From positions 11,222,001-11,286,000 of the forward strand of contig OZ316899.1 of the NCBI GenBank assembly GCA_973895155.1: a stretch of DNA of 64,000 nt, given 5' to 3'. The position numbers and the translations under genes were made by a program. Source of the DNA: Marsupella aquatica (taxonomy: Eukaryota > Marchantiophyta). The notes below the pieces were generated by a model that saw only the letters and a program-made list of their open reading frames with translations, was not told where the DNA came from and searched no databases. Each line of letters opens with the position of its first letter. Position 1 is the stretch's first letter. Below are positions 22,151-32,300 of this stretch, one piece after another.

Positions 22151-23091
22151 AGTAAAGAAATCATTATGGCACAACCTAGAGATTTGTTCTTGAATGAGCA
22201 CATTTGCTGAGGAAGTTTACAAGAAGAGATTGTGATTGAATGCGAGAGTAATAATTGAGAGTGAATGGATTTAGAGATTGAGAAGATGGAAAGTTAAAGA
22301 AAAGATTGAGTGAGACAGTCTGATAAATTCTGAATTATAAAGAAAGTTAAGCTTGTTGAAGTTACAATCAGAGAATTAGAGAGAAGTATGTTAAGACGGT
22401 CATATTCCGACCGCAGGAATGAATGAGGGTCAACTCGCTCAGAGTGAGGACGTTGAGGTGTAATACCTTACGAAATCAAATTAATAGACAACTCGTAAGC
22501 AGTAGAGTCTGGCTGGAGTTTGTGTGTTTTGAGGACAACCATCTAATTGTTTTACACCTCCAACATAACGGAGTAGTCGTTGAATTGATATTCTACTTAC
22601 GAATAGCTTTTCTTGATCTACTTCATTACACACGCAATTGATCGACTCCCTGGTGGGTGAATCGATGAGATGATTGGATCTAACCAGATCACAACCCCGG
22701 AAGCATGAGTCCTAATGACAAAGTTACGAAGAACTACTCACTAATTAGACTTAGGCCGATTGAACTGTGGATCTATTCAATTGGTTTGCACCTGATTACT
22801 CGTCGACTGAGAGAGGAAAGTATTCCAATTTGCATTTTTACTTATCGTGAATGGTGCGGGTTTATAGAAATTGTATACAGGGAAGGATTAGTGTTAACTG
22901 AGTCGATTGTACCCAAGAAGTGGAAAGAAGAAGTAGACATTGAAGAACATTCAGCGGAAATCACAGGTTGAGAGTATGAAAACGATTTACTAGATTATCC
23001 TGTTGTTGGACGATTAATCAGTTAATGCAAAAGCAAACGGGTATATAAGGGTTATGTTGTGTTAATTGCAGGGAAGAACTAGTGTTTAACA
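22151..23091 (+). repeat. 3' LTR of gypsy element 1, truncated at its 5' side
   Basis: Only the last ~940 bases are present, matching 10740-11680. The first ~610 bases and the polypurine tract are missing. The junction lies in AGTAAAG, a string found both before the polypurine tract of the family and within the LTR, so a microhomology deletion is likely. The end TTTAACA at 23091 is followed by the target copy TCTAC. The protein B frame in this LTR (22705-23025) has 106 codons, with a TGA at the codon after ITG. Confidence 0.9.
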
Positions 23092-23408
23092 TCTACACTT
23101 GGTTCATACACATAAACCCTAAACTATTCATATTTGGCCTTATGGAACTCTTGCCAACTACAACTCCCACTATGCACAAGCTCACATCAACAGAGAAAGG
23201 ATACAAAATGCATACTTACTATGGCTCCAAAGTTGCAAGATCAAGCAAGTAGTCAAACACACTGAAACAAAGCGGGTGGCAGTTTCAGTATCTCAGGCAA
23301 TGCAAGTTTTGTTCATTTTGCAAGGTTTCAATATTCAAACTTCATGGAAGGAAGATATCATTATGGGAGAGGTTGATCGTTAAAATGGAATATAGTGGCT
23401 AGGATTTC
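23092..23408. other. Host DNA between gypsy elements 1 and 2
   Basis: About 310 bases of the original receiving sequence. It starts with the right target copy of element 1 (TCTAC, 23092-23096) and ends with the left copy of element 2 (ATTTC, 23404-23408). I see no gene in it. Confidence 0.7.
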
Positions 23409-23521
23409 TGTAAACGGTAACATTACACCGGTTAAATTATAGTCCTTTAGTCTTAGAAGCGTCAGCCAGAAGTTAATCCAGGGTATTTAGGGAGCAGCAC
23501 TCAAGGACCGGTAGCAGTTCA

Positions 23522-24136
23522 TTGCATCCTGCGGAAAGGCTAGAATTAGGGGAGGCGACGATCATTGCGATTAGTGGCCGGATAGGAGTAGAGTTCTGTT
23601 ATGAAGGTTGCGATGGCTTTCTAGCAGATGGCAAGGTCTGTGCCTTAGGCACAAGGGCTCGACAAAAAAGACAAGAGGGGACCGACATGGGAACCCCTAT
23701 TAGCCAAAATTGAGTAGGGCATAGGTGTAAACCGCTAGGCGAAGGAGTGCTTATGTTTATGTTCACCATTTGGGTGAAAGAAGGGAGCTGTCGTGGGTGG
23801 GATGAGGCCGGGCAACAATTGTTTGGAATGAAGGGCAAAGAGTTTCGTCAACGATTCACGACCAGTGGGGCCATTGAGGAATTCTGCAGAAATGTCATGC
23901 AGAAGAAGTGGAATCTGGTACTAAGGCGGGATAACAACCGTGATCAACGGATTGCATGGCGATTAATCACCGCCGGTCAAGTAATTGTCGCCAACAAAGC
24001 GACTACCGCTAAGGAAGGGGACGATAACCTAAATGTCATTTCACACTTAGCAGGATTGGCGATCGAAAGTCCGGAAGCTTCCAGTTCAGGCGCCATCAAA
24101 GAAGAGAATCAAAGGCGTCGTTGCACAGTTCAGTAA
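23522..24136 (+). pseudogene. LTR-encoded protein A, element 2 5' LTR copy (one stop, start codon lost)
   Basis: Same frame throughout, with a single TGA at 23711-23713. Blocks are GVEFCYEGCD, ALGTRARQKRQ, CKPLGEGVLMFMFTI, EGSCRGWDEAGQQLFGM, AIEEFC, KKWNLVLR and RLITAGQVIVANK. The stop occurs in both LTRs, so it was present before insertion; element 1 has an Arg codon there. The nine bases with the ATG seen in the 3' LTR (35068-35070) are missing. The C-terminal ~40 residues differ from element 1. Unknown function. Confidence 0.55.
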
Positions 24137-25001
24137 CCACGAGAATCTTCTTGACATGTAAACACGGTTCTTGGCTCGCTCATCGTTCTTGGCAGGAGAC
24201 AATTAGAGTTTCTTGGCAGATTAGCGCAGGAGACCGTGGCTGAAGGGCAAACCGTCCAACTGAAGTCGGCGCGCCCCGGAAAGTAGTTAGAAACCTCAGC
24301 AAAGAACAGACGCGAGGCATAGGTATTTAGAGGCTGTGGAGCGCTAGGCGCTCTGTCACTTTTTGCTAGGAGCTTGGTTGAGAGGTAGAGCCGGACTCAC
24401 CTCAAGATTACCAGCGTTTTGTATTAGTGTCCCTACTCGTTTTGAGTAGTTTTCGATTATAAAGAGATGTGTATGAATGCAATAGAGTGCAGAGGAACTT
24501 TGTTACCTTGTGCTTGAGCGGTGAGTAAGAGTCCAGATTCAACGTTGGAAGAATGTTGTGAATCAAGTCAGAAGAAACAGTAACTTTGAAAGTCATTCGA
24601 AGAAGGAGAGGCATTCGTGATTAATACTGAGAGTCGAGGAGTGCGGTTATGGGAGTTCGCGCGAAGTACTCGTTAGGAACATGTGTTAAGTGATTAATCG
24701 TAAATTGCTGGGATGAATGGAAATCGTCTCACTACGAGTGAGGACCTTACGGTTTAGCACGTTAAGGCAGCGATTTAACAGACAGCTCATGGGAAGCAAG
24801 GTCTGGTTGGAGATTGTGTGTATCCAGGACGTGACCTTGGTCGTCGTACACCTTCAACATACAGGGTCAACCGTTAAACTGGGGTTCCTACTACGGATAC
24901 CTCTATTTAAATTGCTTGATTTAGCCAAAGACAGATCGATTGCCAGGAAGGCCGATTGAGGGACAGCAGGACCTACCTCGGTCATTGCTACTATAACAAC
25001 C

Positions 25002-25322
25002 ATGAATGTAGACAGTAAGGAGGACAAGCCTTGCTCCTTGATTAAGTTAAGACCACTGGAATTGTGGATCTGTTCCATCGGTTCCCACCTGATTACCAGA
25101 GCGTTACGCCAGGAGAGTATTCCCATCTGTTTAATTACTTACCGCTACTGGTGTGGGTTTATCGAGATCATCTACAGAGAGGGTCTGGTGTTGACTGAAG
25201 CAGTCGTGCCCAAGAAGTGGAAGGAAGAGTTAGACATTATAGAGCACTTGGTAGGATTCACTTACAGGGACTATATAGAGGAAGAGGGGAGTACCCCGCT
25301 AGAATTTTGGTTGATCGTTTAA
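25002..25322 (+). CDS. LTR-encoded protein B (106 aa, unknown function), element 2 5' LTR copy
   Basis: This is an intact frame of 106 codons inside the LTR. Blocks shared with all other LTR copies are SLIKLRPLELWICSIGSHLI, YRYWCGFIEIIYREGLVLTE and PKKWKEELDIIEHL. It ends LIV and stop, 66 bases before the LTR end. Equal length in diverged LTRs means no insertions or deletions have been tolerated, a sign of coding constraint. The pattern of Trp, Cys and hydrophobic residues suggests a small folded domain; no signal peptide or membrane span is evident. The element transcript should carry it near its 5' or 3' end depending on where transcription starts in the LTR, which I cannot locate. Confidence 0.65.
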   Translation: MNVDSKEDKPCSLIKLRPLELWICSIGSHLITRALRQESIPICLITYRYWCGFIEIIYREGLVLTEAVVPKKWKEELDIIEHLVGFTYRDYIEEEGSTPLEFWLIV

Positions 25323-25392
25323 GCGGGAGATACTGCGAAGAAGGCAATTAGACGTCCATTAATCGCAAGTCAAACTGGGCGTTTAACATTTT

Positions 25393-25410
25393 TGGCGACC
25401 ATACTGGGGA
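25393..25410 (+). promoter_or_regulatory. Primer-binding site, element 2
   Basis: TGGCGACCATACTGGGGA, four bases after the LTR end. It differs at one base from element 1. It is the site where a tRNA 3' end would prime minus-strand DNA synthesis. The tRNA is not identified. Confidence 0.8.
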
Positions 25411-25519
25411 ACGCCTCGTTGAGGGTTCCGAGAGAGGAGCAACTGCTACGACCAGCAGTCCGAACCAGGAGAGAGAAGAGCAAATCAAGAAGGGCGAATG
25501 GGTGACATGAACTCACCAA

Positions 25520-26089
25520 AGGAGTTCTAGACGTTGTTCTATTTCGAGAAAGATGCCGAAGCAGCAATCATAACGACACTGAACAAGAAAGAGCACTCGA
25601 TACTGGCCAACGGAAGGAGCAATGCACGAGAAGGCGATGTTATGATAATCGCTTACACCACGCCCACACACACCAAGTTGGTACTTCGAGAAGCGCATGG
25701 CGGAACCTAGAACGTGAGGAGGCGGGCGATTCATTTGCAATCCTCTGTTTGGAGCAGTGTTTACAACAGCGACCATGCCACCAAGTGATCGGTTACCCCA
25801 AGGCTACACGCAGTACCGCCTACCCAAGAGGAAGGAGGACCTTAGAAAGATCTTAGAGTGGTGTCGTTGGAATCGAAATGAGTACCCTGTTGCGATAGCA
25901 TTCCAGATAGGCAGAATCGCTAGGAAATTAAGTTCTAAACTAGAGGAAACCACAGGGACTTGCCCAGGATGTATGATGTGGAGTCAACATGACAGTTTTG
26001 AGTTTTCTATGTTAAAACAGTTATTAACGATGTGCTTTAACGAGGAACTCATGGCTCCAGAAGCCTGCACTCCTAGTTTAAGCGAATAG
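25520..26089 (+). pseudogene. Conserved leader coding region between LTR and gag, element 2
   Basis: The first block, after TTCTAGAC at 25525, reads ITTLNKKEHSIL, SNAREGDVMIIAYTT and HTKLVLREAHGG and then meets a TAG. The second, in an open frame 25757-26089 (110 codons), reads LRKILEWCRWNRNEYPVAIAF, QIGRIARKLSSKLEE, GTCPGCMMW and LLTMCFNEEL. The CxxC could bind zinc. Both blocks match element 1. They may be parts of a spliced protein that starts in the LTR. The second block is intact here. Confidence 0.5.
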
Positions 26090-26312
26090 GAGTCATTTCG
26101 CAGAGGGCATAGCCACAGTTAAGTAAAGGAGAGAGAGAAACTGATTAATAGAGGTCATAACATTAGTCAAGTAAAGGAGACAGTAGAAGGTCTCCATTTT
26201 TGTGAAAAGTAACGAGTAATAAGAACTTGACGCCACCTTTGTAAAGAAAACACCTGATCATCGAGTATATTGCTTGTAGGCAGAGAAAGGGCTTTGCTAC
26301 CCCAAAAGATAA

Positions 26313-29300
26313 ATGGGCAAGATGCCCTTCAATCCCAACGAAGGGGAAATGGCAGGGGAGTTCGAACCTTTCCAAGAAAGCAGACCCAGACTTGAGGCCG
26401 AAGAACGAATCGAGAATTCAAGGACTCAAGATAAGGTCGAAGAAAACCTGGAAGAAGCCATGGAACGACTTAAAATCCACCAAGGAGCTGGCAGTAGTTC
26501 AAGATCGGCTCCTACCAGAAGGGTTAAAATACCCATGTTCAAGGGAGCACCTGATGAAGATGCCGATACCCACTTAGCATGTTTCGAAGAAATGCTCAAA
26601 GCTAACCACGAACAGAACGACACAGCCCGATTAGAGCTGTTTCCCAGCTCGCTGGACAAGGAGGCTTTTGTATGGTACACTCAATACCCAGCTGACCATT
26701 TCAAAACTTGGCCTGATTTTTCAAAAGAATTCTTAGATCATTACAGAAGGGCTAAGGAAGAGTCCGATTTGTATAGCATTCTGCAAAACATGACTCAGAA
26801 GAAAGGAGAACCACTACAGAACTATATTGGACGGTTAAAGGTAACAATGAGACGATTAACGAATAAACCGTCCGATGGGCAACAAATTAGCTGGATGAGA
26901 AAGGCTGTGAAGGGGAGTCTAGTCACAGTGGTGGAACAAAATCCCACTTCTAATGCTGATGAATACGAGAAAAGATTAATACGGCTAGAGGGCATTACTC
27001 AGATGCTTAACCAGGAAAAGAACGAGAGCAGTAAGGATGAAGAGAGGGTTAATCGGAAAACAGAAACTTCTAAGGTAGAAGTCAAGGAAAACCGAGAGCG
27101 AGGTGAGGTTAGTACTCGTAAATTCTGTGAAATACATATGAGGCCTGGACACACTACTCAGGAATGCAACCAAAATCCTTTTAAAAAGAAACCTAGCCTA
27201 GGTGTAAATCAGGTAGGAACAAGCAAACAAGATGGGGATAGGATGGAGAGTAGCCAGGGATATTACAATCCTGATCGTAACGCAAACCGAAGGCCTTATA
27301 AGGATGGTGGGGCTAAATACCCACCGATTTGCTATTACTGTCGACTAACCGGCCACATCAGGGGCCCCGATTGTGAATTATGGATGAAGCATATGAAAGA
27401 AAAGGAAGAAATAGCGGGGAAAGCCCCAGCACCTGTGAACACTGTGCAGGTGTCGACATATGTGGTGACAAGATCTCAGGGGCAGCCAGAGGACTCAACC
27501 CCAACCAATCCCACGGAGACTGAGGGAGGATTCGATTGGAGCCAAATGGACGCAACCACACGAGAAATAGCGGATGAAATTCGCCACAAACAGCAGAACA
27601 AGACGCTGCCACGGCCTGAACGATTAATGCGTTCAGACCCTTACACAGAGACGGATACTGAAATTCTAGAGGAGGGAGTGACGATGGGGGGATTCGATCA
27701 AGAAACGGGACAACTCCCACGAGACAAAGAACCACCGAATAACCCTGCCGAAGCGAACCAGCGAATAATGGATAAGCTAGTGCAACTCATCGCGAAGACC
27801 AGAGTCGACATCACTGTCGAGGAACTGTTCCAGTTAGCACCACAGTGCAAGGAAGCAGTAATGAGACGGTTGGGAGGCAGAATTAGTCCTACCACACTGC
27901 CAGGGGTACCACTGTACCAAGCTGGGAAGATTCCCCTGATCGACAAAGGAGCCGTAGTACAGATCAGCGTAAGGGGCATCAAACTGAAGAACGTATTGCT
28001 GGATGGAGGGTCAGCCGTAAACCTCATGAGTGAGCAGACCTACAGACTGCTAGGCAGAGTCAAGCTCTTACCGGCCCCTTTTAATCTGGTAATGGCCGAT
28101 CAAAGCAGCTGTCACCCACTGGGTTACGTGCCAGACTTACCAATGCTGATTTCAGGCATCAAGTACAATTTAGGAGTGGTAGTTTTGAGAGAAGCAGATT
28201 CTACCCAAGGACAACCCATGTTGTTAGGACAACCTTGGCTAAGACAGGCCAAAGTAAAACAACACTGGGGGGAAGAGAAGGATTATATAAAAATAGAACA
28301 CAGAGGAGAGACCTTCAAGATCAGGACCAAGGCCATCGAAGACGGTGTACCACCTATGGCCAGAGTCTGTACTTTGAACTGGGCAGAGGGGTTGAATGAG
28401 GATGAAGAAGAGACCTATTTAAAATGCCGTCTAGACTTAGTACCAATTTCAGATATGGAAATAGTCAAGCTCGACAAGATGCAAGGAATGACCAGAGAAA
28501 AGATGGATCATGATCTACGAAATGATCTGTTTAAACACATAGACCCGCAAGGCATTCAGGAGTGCTCGTTAAAGGAGGAAGAAGCACAGACCACCTTGCA
28601 GGATCTAGCAGAGAAAGTGGTGGGATGGAGTGCCACCGAGGAAGAGCACATTCAGAAAGTCGATTTGAGTGACACCGAACGACCGCGAGAAGTAAAGATA
28701 GGAAAACAGCTTTCCCCCGAGCTCAAAGAGGAACTTGTTACACTACTCACCAAATTCCGAGATGTTTTTTCCTGGGATTACACGGAGTTGAAGGGAGTAC
28801 CAGAGTCAATTGGCGTACATCAAATCCGACTCGTACCAGGGTCAGTACCGGTGCAGACGCAACGATATAGGATGAACCCCAACTATGCGGAAAAGGTAAA
28901 AGAAGAAATCCAAAGGCTCCTTGATGCCAAATTCATTGAACCCGTTAAGCGTTATACGTGGCTATCTCCGATAGTCGTAGTACCTAAGAAAAATGGGAAG
29001 TTGAGAGTCTGCATTGATTTCAGAAAATTAAACGCAGCTACCATAAAAGACCCTTTTCCAGTACCATTTCTAGAAGCAGTTCTGGATGTGGTAGCAGGAA
29101 AATCAGCTTATTCATTTCTAGATGGGTACAGCGGGTACAGTCAGGTCCGGTTAGCAACAGAAGCGAGGGAGCTAACCACTTTCATTACGGAATGGGGCGC
29201 TTTCCAGTGTCTCGTATTACCCTTTGGATTATGCAATGGGCCTAGTACATTTCAGCGATTAATGATGATGTTATTTCATGAGTATTTGAATCAGTTTATG

Positions 29301-32300
29301 CAAATCTTCCTGGATGACTTCACCATATACGGAGAGGAAGAGCAACACATAGGCCACCTCAGATTATGTCTCTTAAGATGTAGGGAAGGGGGAGTCAGCC
29401 TGAACCCTGATAAGTGCACCTTCTTTGTACCATCGGGCAAGATATTAGGACACATAGTTTGTAAACAGGGCTTGTTAGTAGACCCAGATAAGATAAAAAT
29501 CATTAAAGAGATGCCAGTCCCCAATAGTGCAACCCAAGTCAGAAGGTTCTTGGGAAGTGGAGGTTTCTATCGTCGTTACATCAAGAGTCACTCCCAAATC
29601 AGTGCCCCATTGGCACGATTAACGGGTAACCATCAAACGTTCACTTGGGATGACGACTGTCAGAAAGCGTTTGAAGAAATCAAGGACCGGTTGTGCCATG
29701 CACCCATACTCAAGGAACCAGATTGGAAGAAGGAGTTCCATCTACATACAGATGCCTCTCTGGTGGCGGTGGGAGCGGTGTTGGCACAGAAGGGAGAACA
29801 AGGTATCGATTTACCAGTATACTATGCCAGTAGACTGTTAAACGTGCATGAAAGGAATTACACTACGACCGAGAGAGAAGCGTTAGCCATGATATTTGCC
29901 GTAAAGAAATTCAGGCATTATTTACTCGGTAATTGCTTTGTGTTTTATGTAGACCACAATGCCTTAGTCAATTTGGTAAACAAACCGCAGTTGTCAGGCA
30001 GAATAGCAAGGTGGATTTTACTGCTAGTAGAATTCGATTACACCATCATTTATAAACCAGGGAAGACCCATGTTATACCCGATTATCTTAGTAGATTAGA
30101 GTCAGGAGAGACCTGTAAGGAAGGGGATGATCAATTGCCTGATATGGAGTTATTCCAAGGCGATCAAGAGACATACCATGTAAAACTGGTCACCTTAGAT
30201 GACGAACCGGCGTTAGAAAGGTATTTACGCACAACAGAATACCCTGACGGGTTATCCAGTAAAGAGAGGAAAATCTATGCATACAAGGCGAGGCCCTATA
30301 CTTTAATCAACCACGTGCTTTATTACAAAGGGCCGGATGATATACTACGAAGGGTCATCCCAGAAGAGGAGAAGCAGGAAGCCTTGATCGCGGCACATGA
30401 GGGGCTAGGCGGAGGACATTTCGGCACCGAAATCACCATAAGGAAGATTCTGCAGCAGGGACGCTGGTGGGTAACGATCCATAAGGACACTCGGGAGTTT
30501 GTGAAGACTTGCGATTTGTGTCAGCGAACGGGCCCAATAAAAGAAAACATGGAATTCCGGCCCATAATAGCGCCGTACATCTTCCAGAAATGGGGATTGG
30601 ACTTCATCGGGCCCATTACCCCACCTTCCAGGTATAGCCAGAATCAGTATATTTTGGCAGCAACGGAGTACACAACGAAATGGGTAGAGGCAGTCGCAAC
30701 TCGCGACAACACCGCGCGAGTAACGGCTAAGTTCATATATCAAAACATCATTACGAGGTATGGATTATCGGGGGAACTGGTAAGCGATCAGGGGTCGCAC
30801 TTCATGAACAAGGTCATCCAGGAGCTAACCGACAACTATCATATCAGTCACCGGTTCTCAACGCCCTACTACCCGTAGTGTAACGGACAAGCAGAATCAA
30901 CGAATAAGATTCTACTCAATGTTTTACGGAAAGTGATTAACAACCAACAGAACGATTGGGACGTTCAGCTACCCGCCGCAGTATGGGCATTCCGAACGGC
31001 GTATAAGGTAACCACGGGCCACACTCCCTTTCAATTAATGTTTGGAGTAGAAGCTCATATGCCAGCAGATTACGAACTTCCCAGTCTGCAAATCGCCATC
31101 GGGTACAACATTAATCATAATCCGTCTTTAAGGAAACGATTAAGGACATTACTGGAGGTAACCGAAACCCAAAGGAAGGCTGAAGAACGATTAGAATATG
31201 TACAAGGACAATGCAAACGACGGATAGACGATCAACGGGATGTCACCACGTTCACTGAAGGAGAATTGGTACTTTGGTGCCGGAAAAGGGCACGCATAAA
31301 AAAAGGGAAGTTAAGACTTAAGTGGGAAGGGCCTTTCACTATACTCAAGGTATGGGGGAATGGAACCTTCAAAATTGCCAGCCAGGACGGCAGCGAGCAG
31401 CAGCTGGTGAACGGGAACAAAATGAAGACATATCACGTTAGAAACGACGTGTACTTGCGGGAGGTAGAAAGCGCGGTTAACGACTACCTGGACGAAGACG
31501 ATGGCGGAAATGACCACGATGCAGTACCAACACGGGCCGAGGATAGCGACCGCTATCAACCGTTAACAGCTACACGAAACCGGAATCAAGTAGGGTTAGG
31601 GGAGTACCAATCATCTCCCAGAGTCGTGGCTTGTATAAGCGTGGCTCCCTACCCCGCAGCGGCGGAGACCACAAAAGGGGAAGAACTACCGGCGCACACA
31701 GGACCATCCTTGGCTCGCCCGGCCAGGCCAAGTACCACCTCTAACCACTATCGACAGCAGCGAAGGGACCAAACAAACGAACAAGTACGGACAGCAGCGA
31801 TTAAGGGATGTACGCTAGCAGATTACGTGAATGAAGTAGTCCCATCAAGCGGACCGTTTAGTTCAGCGAAGACAAGCCAAATCAAATCAATTGTACTAGC
31901 AACAGAAGATCTATCGGAGATATTTCAAGTTCATGATTGGAAATACAAACTAACGAAAGGACAGGAAGAAGAGCGGGAACGATTTCCGTATAGGATAGTG
32001 ATCGTAGGGTGTACTCACGGAAAATCATCCACCTGGATTGTGGATCGGATACTGATAGGACCTAACTCAATACCGTGCATAGAGAACTACACCACGGGAA
32101 AATTACATGTGCTTCTAAAAGCTTACGAGATGGGGGAGTCCGAGAATCAAATACCCCTATCAGCAGGGGAGTTGCTAAGACGGAAACCCTATTTGCGGTT
32201 GGCGCGGAAGCTATGAGTGACTGCAGAGTGGAGCGGCTATCAGCGAGCACTGAGGTTCGAGTGGACAAGAGTGGGGAGCAAATATTACACATTGCCTATA

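Larger units (their letters stand above)
10131..23091 (+). mobile_element. Ty3/gypsy LTR retrotransposon, element 1 (decayed, 12,961 bp)
   Basis: The LTR edges are TGTAAAC at 10131 and TTTAACA at 23091. The 5-bp target duplication TCTAC is perfect (10126-10130 and 23092-23096). Internal order is gag, zinc knuckle, protease, RT, RNase H, integrase, then a long post-integrase region with coiled coil. It aligns throughout with element 2 but has many stops and shifts, and the 3' LTR lacks its first ~610 bases. RT and protease features (LLDGG active site, CIDxxKLNxATIKDxFPVPF, YYASRLLNVHEKNYTTTQRE) resemble the non-chromodomain Tat/Athila (OTA) branch; this lineage call is by eye. Confidence 0.92.
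23409..25388 (+). repeat. 5' LTR of gypsy element 2 (1,980 bp)
   Basis: It starts TGTAAACGGTAAC and ends GCGTTTAACA. It matches 34940-36928 closely. It lacks nine bases found in the 3' LTR that include the start codon of LTR protein A. Protein B is intact. Confidence 0.95.
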
